Assembly: GCA_028819255.1 (NCBI GenBank)
Contig: JAPPMB010000004.1
Coordinates: 1 to 46,325 of the forward strand
Reading direction: 5' to 3'
Source of the DNA: Bryobacterales bacterium
GTDB taxonomy: Bacteria > Acidobacteriota > Terriglobia > Bryobacterales > UBA6623
DNA: 46,325 bases
Numbering within the stretch: position 1 is the first letter of the stretch; each line of letters starts with the position of its first letter. Positions 25,644-33,630 of this stretch are shown in pieces. The position numbers were made by a program, and so were the translations under genes. A model generated the notes under the pieces. That model worked only from the letters and a program-made list of their open reading frames with translations, did not search any database and was not told where the DNA came from.

Positions 25644-27083
25644 TCAGGCAAGGAGAGGTTCGAGCACCTCGCCGTGTACGTCCGTCAGCCGGAAATCACG
25701 CCCCTGGAACTTGAACGTGAGCCTTGTGTGGTCGAGCCCCATCAGGTGCATGATCGTTGCTTGGAGGTCGTGCACGGTCACCGGATTCTCAACTGCGCGG
25801 TAGCCGAGTTCGTCGGTCGCGCCCAGCCGGGCTCCGGCCTTGATCCCGCCGCCGGCCAGCCACATGGTGAACGTCCGGTGGTGGTCCCGTCCGACGTCGG
25901 GGTCGTCCGGCTCCCCTTGCAGCATCGGGGTGCGTCCGAACTCCCCGCCCCACACCACCAGCGTCTCGTCGAGCATTCCGCGGTTCTTGAGATCTGTGAT
26001 TAGCGCAGCCGAAGCCCTGTCGACCTCTCGGCAGCGTTCCGGCAGGTGGCGGGGCAGGCTGGTCCGTCTGCCGCCGTGGTGATCCCACTCCCCGTGCATG
26101 AGCTGCACGTATCGAACACCGCTCTCGACCAGTCGACGCGCCAGAAGGCAGTTGTTCGCGAAGGACCTCTTTCCCGGCTCGCTGCCGTACATTTCGAGCA
26201 CGTGCGCGGGTTCGCGCGAGATGTCCATCAGTTCGGGCACCGACGTCTGCATGCGATAGGCCAGTTCGTAGGACGCAATGCGGGTTTCGATCTCGGCGTC
26301 CCCGACGTCCTCGTGCCGCATGGCATTCAGGTCCCGGATCGCATCCAGCGAGTCTCGCCGCACTCCTCGGCTCACGCCGCCCGGGTTGGAAAGGAACAGC
26401 ACCGGCTCGCCGCCGGATCGGAACTGGACTCCCTGGTGAACCGTCGGGAGAAAGCCCGGTCCCATGCAGGCCGCTCCGCATCGCGCGCCGCGACCGGAGG
26501 AGAGCACAACGAACCCCGGCAGATTCTCGTTCTCGCTGCCGATCCCGTACGTCAGCCATGCGCCCATCGAGGGCCGTCCCGGCCGCTCGTGACCGGTGAA
26601 CATCTTCAGCTGCGCGGGAGAGTGGTTGAACTGGTCTGTCGTCAGGGAGTACAGGAAGGCCGTCTCGTCGACGATTCCGCTGATGTGCGGAAGGATCTCA
26701 GAGACCTGGGTCCCCGTGCCGCCGTGTCTTGAGAATGCGAACTGCGGACCGAGAAGACTCGGCCTGCCGGACAGGAACGCGAATCGCTCGCCCTCAATCA
26801 GGTCCTCCGGCACCGGCGTTCCATGGAATTCCTCCAGCTTCGGCTTGTAGTCGAAGAGGTCCAGTTGCGACGGCGCGCCCGCCTGGCAAAGGAAGATGAC
26901 GGCCTTGGCTTTCGGCGAGTAATGTGGGCCGCGCACACCGTCCCGCCGTCCCGTCTCCGGGGTGGCCGCGTATCCCTCTCGCCTCAGCATCGAACCCAGC
27001 GCAAGCGAGCCGATGCTCAGGCCCATCGCGGAAAAGAAGTGCCGGCGCGTCTCAGTGCTGCCGGAGAGTTCCATTACACGCAT
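25644..27083 (-). CDS. DUF1501 protein (Tat-exported, sulfatase-like fold)
   Basis: A 479-residue protein. The start MRVMELSGSTETRRHFFSAM is chosen because AAAGGAGTGA lies just upstream; it gives a Tat-type RR signal (residues 13-14). DUF1501 proteins have an alkaline-phosphatase/sulfatase-like fold. Visible family blocks are KAKAVIFLCQAGAPSQLDLF, DQFNHSPAQLKMFTGHERPG, YVQLMHGEWDHHGG and WGGEFGRTPMLQGE, and the end LTFKFQGRDFRLTDVHGEVL fits. It starts five bases after the stop of the PSD1 cytochrome gene; the two are nearly always paired and are thought to act together in degrading complex polysaccharides, though the reaction is not established. Confidence 0.93.
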   Translation of the reverse strand: MRVMELSGSTETRRHFFSAMGLSIGSLALGSMLRREGYAATPETGRRDGVRGPHYSPKAKAVIFLCQAGAPSQLDLFDYKPKLEEFHGTPVPEDLIEGERFAFLSGRPSLLGPQFAFSRHGGTGTQVSEILPHISGIVDETAFLYSLTTDQFNHSPAQLKMFTGHERPGRPSMGAWLTYGIGSENENLPGFVVLSSGRGARCGAACMGPGFLPTVHQGVQFRSGGEPVLFLSNPGGVSRGVRRDSLDAIRDLNAMRHEDVGDAEIETRIASYELAYRMQTSVPELMDISREPAHVLEMYGSEPGKRSFANNCLLARRLVESGVRYVQLMHGEWDHHGGRRTSLPRHLPERCREVDRASAALITDLKNRGMLDETLVVWGGEFGRTPMLQGEPDDPDVGRDHHRTFTMWLAGGGIKAGARLGATDELGYRAVENPVTVHDLQATIMHLMGLDHTRLTFKFQGRDFRLTDVHGEVLEPLLA

Positions 27084-27088
27084 GTTCG

Positions 27089-30000
27089 TCACTCCTTTGT
27101 AAACGTCTCGTCGAGATTCAGCAGCACGTTGGCAACCATCACCCATGGAGCGAAAACCGCTTCCGGAACGCCCTGCGTCCGCCAGCGGCGCTCACTCCCG
27201 GCGGCTTCGGCGGCTTGAGCCGGTCGCGCCTCGTAGCTGGCTGCCATCCGCTCCAGGAAATCCACCATCCGCTCCAGCTCCCGGGTGGCCGGAGCCCTCG
27301 AAAGCACCGATCGGAAGCCGAGATGGATCCGCTCGGCACGGTCCAGGCCCGGCTCAGACAGCATTTCTCCGGCGAGGGACTGCGCCGCTTCGAAGAATGC
27401 TGGGTCATTGAGAGTGTTCAGAGCCTGCAGCGGGGTGTTCGACAGCGAGCGGTCGACGGTGCACACCGTGCGGTCGGGGGCGTCGAAGTTCATGAAGGCC
27501 GGATAGACGATCGTGCGCTTGTAGAAGGTGTAGAGCCCTCTGCGGTATCGGTCGGCCCCCTCGCTGGTCGGCCAGATCTTGAATCCGCCTTCGATGAAGT
27601 GCTCTCCGAACACCTCTTCGGGCTGCGGCGGGAACACACTTGGACCTCCAATGGTGCGGCTCAGCTGGCCGCTGGAGGACAGCGCGATGTCGCGCACGGT
27701 CTCGGCTCCCACGCGGTAGCGGGCTCCGCGCGACAGCAGGACATTGCTCGGGTCCTTCCGGACTCTCTCCGCGTCAAACGCAGAATCCTGGCGGTAGGTG
27801 GCTGAAGTCATGATCGTCCTGAGCAGGGCCTGCGTGTCCCATTCCAGCCGGACGAATTCGGTCGCGAGCCAGTCCAGCAGTTCCGGGTGGGTAGGAGGAT
27901 CGCCTTGGGAGCCGAAGTCCTCCGCCGTGGCCACAAGGCCTCGGCCGAAGAGCCGGTTCCAGATCTGATTCACCCGAACCCGGGCGGTCAGCGGATTCGA
28001 ATCGGCGGTGAGCCAGCGGGCCAGATCCAGCCGGTCCCGCATCGTCACCGGACCGCCCCCAGCCAGCACAGCCGGAATCCCCGGCGCCACCTGCCGGTCC
28101 AGATCCATGAAGTTGCCGCGGTTCTGGACGTGGGTCGCCCGGGGCTCCGGCAGTTCCCGCATGACCAGCGTTCTGGTCGTGTGCGCCGAACGGAACGACT
28201 CAAGACTCTCGGAAAGTTCGGCGAGCCGCCGCCTTGCGCCCTCGAGTTCGGGCGCGATCGAGCGGTAGTGGGCCTCGAGCCGCTCTTGATCGTCTTCCGA
28301 CCGCCCCGCCGGCTCCGAGGCAAGCACCCCCTGCACCGTGTTCGGCGTTTCCTGCAGTGCAGCAAGCTGTTCCACGGCGAGCGAGGTGGCAGAAATGCGA
28401 AACCGTCCAAGCAAGCGCCCCGTGTCCCCGTGTCCGTCGTGGATCAGCCGGACTTTGAGCAACGACCCCGCGGGAAGGTCGACCGGCCGCTTCAGGCGCA
28501 ATACGGCGTCCTGTTTGGCAATCTGGCGGAGTCCGGCAGCATCCAGGCTCCATCCGGTCGCCGCCCGACCGTCGAACAACGGGGAAAGGTCAGCGGTTGC
28601 CCACTCCCCGAGGTCAGCGGTTGCGCTCGCGAAGTCCAGCCGTGCCCTCCTTTCGGCACCGAAGAACGATTCGAAGTGGTAGCCGTACGCCCCTCGGTCA
28701 TTGGTCAGCTTGAGCAGGATCTCATTCGTTCCCGGCCGGAGGTCGAGCCTCACCCGTTCTTGGTCCGGAGCTATCTCGCGCGTAGGGTCCGACGCGAGCA
28801 CAAGCTCGGAGTTGAGCCAGACCTTGAGCCCCTTGTGGCTGCCCAGCGACACGAGGACGGAAGTGGGCTCGCGAACCTCGATCGTCCGGTACGCATAGCT
28901 TGCGCAATTCGATTCCGCGTCGTCCGGAATGTACCCGAAGTAGTGGACCCTTCCGTCCGACCAGTCACTCCTGTCGAGCCAGGCCAGATGGCCGTCTTCG
29001 TATGTCGCTGCAAGGTCCACTCCCGATTCCGGCGGGAACGCCGTGCGGAAGGCCTCTTCCCGTGAGCGGACCCGAAACGGCCCAAGCACGTGCCAGCTGC
29101 TCCATTCCGGCACATTCTCGAGCATCCGTTCGTGCTCTTCCCGGAGTTCCGGGGTCCATGCCTCAACCTCGATTCCTGTCAGCTTGAACGCCCCGTCTTC
29201 ACCGCGGCCGGGACCGCCTCCGGGAAGGCTCTCGTCCCGCATCGCCTCGATGCGAAGACCGGTCAGCGTCGTGGGCTCCGGTTCGAACGTGACCTCGTAG
29301 ACATCCGGTCCGCCCTCCGCTGCGGCAACGAGGACAGATGCGTCGGAGAGGACCTGCAGGTTGCTGTCGCCCGCCGAATCCGAGCCGGCCGGCCCGAGCG
29401 GCGTCCATCCGGTCCGCCACGCAGCGAGGCTGGGGAGGGTCTGGAGTTCCCACTCCCGCTGTGCCTCCGCCAGCTCCGTCGTTGGCGTGTCCAGAACCTC
29501 CCTGGCCCTCGCGACTTCGGCCTCCCGCCTTCGCAGCGCGTCCTCGTCTCCCTTGAAGACGTCCAGTTCCACCGATCTCTTGATTGCGCTGTCGGCCGTG
29601 TTGTTGAAGATCGCGTATAGCTGGTAGTACTCGCTCTGCTTGAACGGGTCGTACTTGTGGTCGTGACACTGTGCGCAGCCGACCGTCGAACCGAGCCAGA
29701 CCGTCGCCGTCGTGTCCACCCGATCCTTGACCGCCGCATCGTAGAACTCATCGTTCTTGGAGCCCGCCTCGTTGTTTAGGAGCGTGTTGCGGTGGAATCC
29801 GGTGGCGACGATCTGGTCGGTGGTCGCATTTGGGAGGAGGTCGCCGGCGAGCTGCTCGGTCGTGAACCGGTCAAAGGTCAGGTTGCGGTTGAATGCGTCG
29901 ATGACCCAGTCGCGGTAGGCCCACATCGTGCGGGGCTCGTCACTCTCGTAGCCGTTCGTGTCAGCGAAGCGGGCCAGATCGAGCCAGTACGCCGCCCAGT

Positions 30001-30739
30001 GCTCGCCGAAGTGCGGCGACTTCAGCATTCGGTCCAGCAACCTTTCGTATGCGCCGGGTCTCTTGTCGTCAAGGAACTGGTCGACTTCGCCGACAGTCGG
30101 CGGCAGACCTCTCAGATCGAGGCTTACGCGGCGGACCAGCGTCTCCCGGGATGCCTCCGGAGCGAAGACCAGACCGTCTCGCTCGAGGCGAGCCAGCACG
30201 AACCCGTCGATGGGATTCCGGACTGCATCCGAATGCCGCACGGCCGGCGCAGGCCGGCGAACCGGCGGCCGGTACGCCCAGTGCTGAGAGATTTCGTCGG
30301 ACCCCGATCCGATGCCCTCAGGCCACTCGGCTCCCTGATCGATCCACGTCCTGATCAGGGCGATTTCGTCTTCGGCGAGCCTTTCGCCCGTCAGGGGCAT
30401 GGGGTTCCGGTCGCCGACACCCGCGATCCGCTGGAAGAGTGGGCTGGCATCGGCCTCGCCGGGAAGGATGTTCGGCCCGGAGACGCCCCCGCGAAGGGCG
30501 ACGGCGGCGGAGTCCAGGCGAAACTCGCCCATCTGCTGCGCCTCGCCGTGGCAGCTCTGGCAGCGGCGCTCGAAGATCGGATAGATCTCGGAGGCGAAGT
30601 CGAATTCCGCTTCGGATTCGGCTGCAGTGCTGTCGTCTCCGGCGAGAGGCGCTGTCGAGAAAGCGAGCAGCAGCAGGTGCGCCAAGGATATGAGGCCTCT
30701 TCCCCGCAACTCGAAAATCAGGGTCGACAGTTCAGCCAT
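27089..30739 (-). CDS. PSD1-type cytochrome c domain protein (DUF1549/DUF1553)
   Basis: A 1216-residue exported protein. After a signal segment (about residues 12-33) comes a planctomycete-type cytochrome c domain with haem motif CQSCH (Cys60, Cys63, His64). Next is the DUF1549 domain (PIDGFVLARLERDGL, YWLDLARFADTNGYESDEPR, AGDLLPNATTDQIVATGFHR, CAQCHDHKYDPF). A middle insert of about 400 residues has beta-sandwich character (HYFGYIPDDAESNCASYAYR). The C-terminal DUF1553 domain follows (RVNQIWNRLFGRGLVATAED, FDAPDRTVCTVDRSLSNTPL). It is first in an operon with DUF1501. A promoter and inverted repeat lie about 100 bases upstream. Confidence 0.93.
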   Translation of the reverse strand: MAELSTLIFELRGRGLISLAHLLLLAFSTAPLAGDDSTAAESEAEFDFASEIYPIFERRCQSCHGEAQQMGEFRLDSAAVALRGGVSGPNILPGEADASPLFQRIAGVGDRNPMPLTGERLAEDEIALIRTWIDQGAEWPEGIGSGSDEISQHWAYRPPVRRPAPAVRHSDAVRNPIDGFVLARLERDGLVFAPEASRETLVRRVSLDLRGLPPTVGEVDQFLDDKRPGAYERLLDRMLKSPHFGEHWAAYWLDLARFADTNGYESDEPRTMWAYRDWVIDAFNRNLTFDRFTTEQLAGDLLPNATTDQIVATGFHRNTLLNNEAGSKNDEFYDAAVKDRVDTTATVWLGSTVGCAQCHDHKYDPFKQSEYYQLYAIFNNTADSAIKRSVELDVFKGDEDALRRREAEVARAREVLDTPTTELAEAQREWELQTLPSLAAWRTGWTPLGPAGSDSAGDSNLQVLSDASVLVAAAEGGPDVYEVTFEPEPTTLTGLRIEAMRDESLPGGGPGRGEDGAFKLTGIEVEAWTPELREEHERMLENVPEWSSWHVLGPFRVRSREEAFRTAFPPESGVDLAATYEDGHLAWLDRSDWSDGRVHYFGYIPDDAESNCASYAYRTIEVREPTSVLVSLGSHKGLKVWLNSELVLASDPTREIAPDQERVRLDLRPGTNEILLKLTNDRGAYGYHFESFFGAERRARLDFASATADLGEWATADLSPLFDGRAATGWSLDAAGLRQIAKQDAVLRLKRPVDLPAGSLLKVRLIHDGHGDTGRLLGRFRISATSLAVEQLAALQETPNTVQGVLASEPAGRSEDDQERLEAHYRSIAPELEGARRRLAELSESLESFRSAHTTRTLVMRELPEPRATHVQNRGNFMDLDRQVAPGIPAVLAGGGPVTMRDRLDLARWLTADSNPLTARVRVNQIWNRLFGRGLVATAEDFGSQGDPPTHPELLDWLATEFVRLEWDTQALLRTIMTSATYRQDSAFDAERVRKDPSNVLLSRGARYRVGAETVRDIALSSSGQLSRTIGGPSVFPPQPEEVFGEHFIEGGFKIWPTSEGADRYRRGLYTFYKRTIVYPAFMNFDAPDRTVCTVDRSLSNTPLQALNTLNDPAFFEAAQSLAGEMLSEPGLDRAERIHLGFRSVLSRAPATRELERMVDFLERMAASYEARPAQAAEAAGSERRWRTQGVPEAVFAPWVMVANVLLNLDETFTKE

Positions 30740-31122
30740 AGCAATCCCGGAGACCGTGTCGCGGTCTGGAATCGGCCTCGAGTCGCCGGGGCAATTTGGC
30801 CGGCGACCGGTTGAGATTCCGCCTTACGCGCTCGGAGCCACCAGAATTATAGTGCAGAATCCGATTCTGTCGGAATGTCCGCGTCCGTCGCCGCGAGCGC
30901 CGTCGAATCGCGTCTGGCTTCGGTGGGGCGTGAACCTGCTAGGTGCGAAGGCGGCATTGCAGGGTGACTGGAGTCGTTGGGCGAGGTGGAGGGAAGTGCG
31001 ATCCGTAGCGCAAACGTGCGGGAACGAAACGTCGGATGCCGGTTTCTCCAGCTCCGGAGCAGTTGCAAGTGTGCGGCGGACGCTTGAACCAGGTCCTACA
31101 TCAAGGTTCCGCTCAAGACCTT
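30740..31122. other. Divergent intergenic region
   Basis: Separates the minus-strand PSD1 unit from the plus-strand toxin-antitoxin pair. It contains the PSD1 promoter described separately; the rest (about 30874-31122) shows no gene. Confidence 0.5.
30846..30873 (-). promoter_or_regulatory. Promoter with operator-like repeat for the PSD1-DUF1501 operon
   Basis: On the minus strand: CCGACA (30868-30873), 16-base spacer, perfect TATAAT (30846-30851). A perfect inverted repeat CAGAATC-C-GATTCTG (30855-30869) fills the spacer, so a bound repressor would block polymerase. The leader would be about 100 bases. Binding by a regulator is inferred. Confidence 0.55.
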
Positions 31123-31144
31123 CCAGAAATCTGGCACGTATGAT
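31123..31144 (+). promoter_or_regulatory. Candidate autoregulatory site of the VapBC operon
   Basis: Inverted repeat CCAGA-AA-TCTGG (31123-31134) directly upstream of a -10-like TATGAT (31139-31144), 12 bases before the antitoxin start. VapB-VapC complexes usually repress their own promoter at such repeats. No good -35 is seen. Confidence 0.45.
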
Positions 31145-31156
31145 ACAGAAAGACAT

Positions 31157-31396
31157 ATGAAGACGACTCTGAATCTTGACGACCGGATCCTGCGCGCAGC
31201 CAAGGTGCGGGCGGCTGAGACCGGCCAAACCCTCACTCGACTGATGGAGCATGCCTTGCGGGACCACCTTGCAACCGCTGATTCCGGGAGCGGCGACTTT
31301 CGGCTGCAACTGCTGATCAAGCACGGGCAGCTCGTGCCCGGCGTCACTGTCGATGACCGGGATGCTCTCTACGAGAAGATGGAGGGCCGGGATTGA
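31157..31396 (+). CDS. VapB-type antitoxin
   Basis: A 79-residue protein with the ribbon-helix-helix start typical of VapB antitoxins (MKTTLNLDDRILRAAKVRAA, then TGQTLTRLMEHALRDHL). It would bind its own promoter and, through its C-terminal tail (about 50-79), the toxin. It overlaps the toxin gene by four bases (TTGA), giving coupled translation, which keeps the antitoxin first. Function by family and context. Confidence 0.88.
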   Translation: MKTTLNLDDRILRAAKVRAAETGQTLTRLMEHALRDHLATADSGSGDFRLQLLIKHGQLVPGVTVDDRDALYEKMEGRD

Positions 31397-31827
31397 TCGC
31401 CGTCGACACCAATGTTCTCGTGTACGCCCACCGGTCGGAGATGCCACTGCACAGGGCCGCCCGTGCCCGGCTGACAGCACTTGCCGAGTCTCCGGCTCGC
31501 TGGGCTATCCCGGTGTTCTGCCTGGGCGAATTCCTCCGTGTTCTGACCCACCCCAAGCTCTTCAACCCTCCGCACTCGGCTGACGAAGCATCGGAGGCGT
31601 TGACCCGGCTTCTAGCTTCGCCGAGCGCAATGGTCCTGTGCCCCGGCACCGGCTATCCGCAGCTCCTCGCCGAAGCCATCCGAGAGGGAAACGCAGTTGG
31701 AAATCTGGTATTCGACGCCCAGATCGTAGCGCTCTGCCGCGAACACGGGGTCTATCGCCTCTTGACCCAAGACCGGGACTTTGATCGTTTCGGGAAGCTG
31801 CGTACGGAACGGCTCGGAGCGGAGTAG
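31393..31827 (+). CDS. VapC-type PIN-domain toxin
   Basis: A 144-residue PIN ribonuclease beginning with TTG inside the antitoxin's end. The acidic active-site residues are in place: Asp5 (MIAVDTNVLVYAH), Glu46 (VFCLGEFLRV), Asp108 (NLVFDAQIVAL) and Asp127 (TQDRDFDRF). This set is that of VapC toxins, which cleave tRNA or rRNA and are held inactive by VapB. The gene is intact. It converges on the TPR gene, with 30 bases between the two stops. Confidence 0.88.
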   Translation: MIAVDTNVLVYAHRSEMPLHRAARARLTALAESPARWAIPVFCLGEFLRVLTHPKLFNPPHSADEASEALTRLLASPSAMVLCPGTGYPQLLAEAIREGNAVGNLVFDAQIVALCREHGVYRLLTQDRDFDRFGKLRTERLGAE

Positions 31828-31857
31828 GCTGCATGCATTCCGGGGCGCTGGCCCGAG

Positions 31858-33573
31858 CTATTGCATGCCGCCCTTCTGGGCCTGACGCAGCGCCGCCTTC
31901 CTGCGGTGGCTTTCCAGGATGGTCCGGCCCTTCTCGCCATTTCCATTCCGTACGCAGGCCAGGCCCCACGAATAGTAGGCTCCGTCCATCGAGGGGTCCA
32001 GACGGACGGCCCGTTCGAGCAGGCTCTCGGCTTCCGCATACCGTGCTTCGCGGAATCGGAGCTTTCCCAGGTGGTAGAGCCCTTCCGGAAACTCCGGCTC
32101 CCGGTCGAGGGCCGTCATGAAGGATGTCTCGGCTTCGCTTTCCATGCCGGCGGCCAGCTGCACCAGGCCCAGCCGAAGCCAGTACCTCACGGGGACCGTC
32201 GAAGGGTTGCCGAGTCCCAGTGCGATCCGGTAGCTCTGAATGGCCTTCTCCGGCTGGGACAGGTACTCGTAGAGCGATCCCTGGAAATAGCGCAGCTTCC
32301 GGTCGGAAGGATGCAGCTCCACTCCGCGCCTGACGAATTCCAGCCCGACCTCGGCTGTGCCCAGTTCCTGGCAGATCAGTCCCACTCCTCCGAGGGGTCC
32401 GGGCAGTCTCGGATCGATCGACAGTGCCGTCAGGTAGACCTCGAGCGCCGCCCCCCACTGCTGACCGGCCAGCAGCTGGTCCCCGAAAGCTGCCAGGAAC
32501 CGTGCCTGGCCTGTGTCCCCTTTCGCAGATCGAGTCGGCGGTGTCAGGTCCCGGCAGTTCTGGCGGGTCTTGACGTTGTAGAAGATCTTCGCCCCCGCTG
32601 CGTCCCCCGCGGCAGCGTGCCCGAATGCCTCCAGGGCCTCGTCGCGAAGACCTTGATCCAGCAGGAAGAGGCCGAGATTGAGATGTCCGTCGGCGCGACC
32701 CGGCGACATCCTGACTGCCGCATCGAGCTCCTCCCGGGCTGCAACGTCCTCGCCCAGTCTCGCCAGTGCCGATCCCAGAAGGAGCCGCGCCTCTCTTGGT
32801 CTGGGTTCGGCTTGCAGGCGCCCAAGGACTCCTGCACTGTTCCGGTAGTCCTCCAGCTGGTACCGGGCAAGGGCCAGATACATTCCCGCGTCGTACCATC
32901 CCGGCCTGATCTTCCAGGCCTTCTCCAGCGGGTCCAGAGCCTGCCGGTACAGGACGTTGCGGAACAGCATCTTGCCGACCGCGAGCAGCGTGCCTGGATC
33001 CGAGGTCCCCTCGGTGATCTCCGCCAGCTGCTCCACTGCAAGGTCTTCCCGTCCGCAGTCCATCCGGGCCTCGGCCAAGTCAAGTGCCGCCGCCGAATGA
33101 GAGACCCCCGCACCGTAGGCCGCCTCCAGGTGCGGCAGGGCCTCCCAATGCGCACCGATCCTCAGGTAGCATGCGCCGGCGAGGTATCGCAGGGTGGCGT
33201 CCCCAGGCTCGGAAGCGGCAGCTTCCCCCAAGACGGCGCAGGCTTCTTTCCGCCGTCCCGTCCGCACCAGGGCCCGGGACCATGGATCGGCGATCTCGGC
33301 CACGCTGGCGCCTAGGTCACGGGCCCGGCCAAAGTGATCCGAAGCCTCCTCGAACCGCGCACCGGCCATTGAAATCCGTCCCAACCAGCTGTATGCGGCG
33401 GCTGTGCTGCCCGGCTCGCGTGCTGCGGCCTGCGCCAGCCTCGTCGCTTCCTCGAGCTTGCCCTCCCGAACAAGCGACCCGATGCGCTTGCTCCACGCCC
33501 CGCTTTCCGCCGCCGGCACGAGCAACGGGCCGATCAGCAGGCAGAGAGTCGCAGCCGGCGCCGGGAACGTCAT
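31858..33573 (-). CDS. Exported TPR protein A
   Basis: A 571-residue protein with an N-terminal hydrophobic signal (TLCLLIGPLLVPAAESG, about 9-25). The rest is tetratricopeptide-type helical repeats (for example YSWLGRISMAGARFEEASDH, MYLALARYQLEDYRNSAGVL, YHLGKLRFREARYAEAESLL). About residue 345 it carries IFYNVKTRQNC, a non-repeat block also found in TPR protein D (VFYAVRRNSC), so the two are paralogues. It is second in a minus-strand pair: 57 bases separate it from TPR B. Probably a periplasmic scaffold; the partner is unknown. Confidence 0.85.
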   Translation of the reverse strand: MTFPAPAATLCLLIGPLLVPAAESGAWSKRIGSLVREGKLEEATRLAQAAAREPGSTAAAYSWLGRISMAGARFEEASDHFGRARDLGASVAEIADPWSRALVRTGRRKEACAVLGEAAASEPGDATLRYLAGACYLRIGAHWEALPHLEAAYGAGVSHSAAALDLAEARMDCGREDLAVEQLAEITEGTSDPGTLLAVGKMLFRNVLYRQALDPLEKAWKIRPGWYDAGMYLALARYQLEDYRNSAGVLGRLQAEPRPREARLLLGSALARLGEDVAAREELDAAVRMSPGRADGHLNLGLFLLDQGLRDEALEAFGHAAAGDAAGAKIFYNVKTRQNCRDLTPPTRSAKGDTGQARFLAAFGDQLLAGQQWGAALEVYLTALSIDPRLPGPLGGVGLICQELGTAEVGLEFVRRGVELHPSDRKLRYFQGSLYEYLSQPEKAIQSYRIALGLGNPSTVPVRYWLRLGLVQLAAGMESEAETSFMTALDREPEFPEGLYHLGKLRFREARYAEAESLLERAVRLDPSMDGAYYSWGLACVRNGNGEKGRTILESHRRKAALRQAQKGGMQ

Positions 33574-33630
33574 GATGCCCCGGCGCTTGCGAATCCCCCA
33601 ATCGAAGGCAGTGCCACTGGTGCGGGCTCT

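Noticed and set aside
25418..25651. TTG-initiated 77-codon frame overlapping the DUF1501 stop
   Set aside because: No recognisable family and no ribosome binding site; overlap alone is not enough to call a gene.
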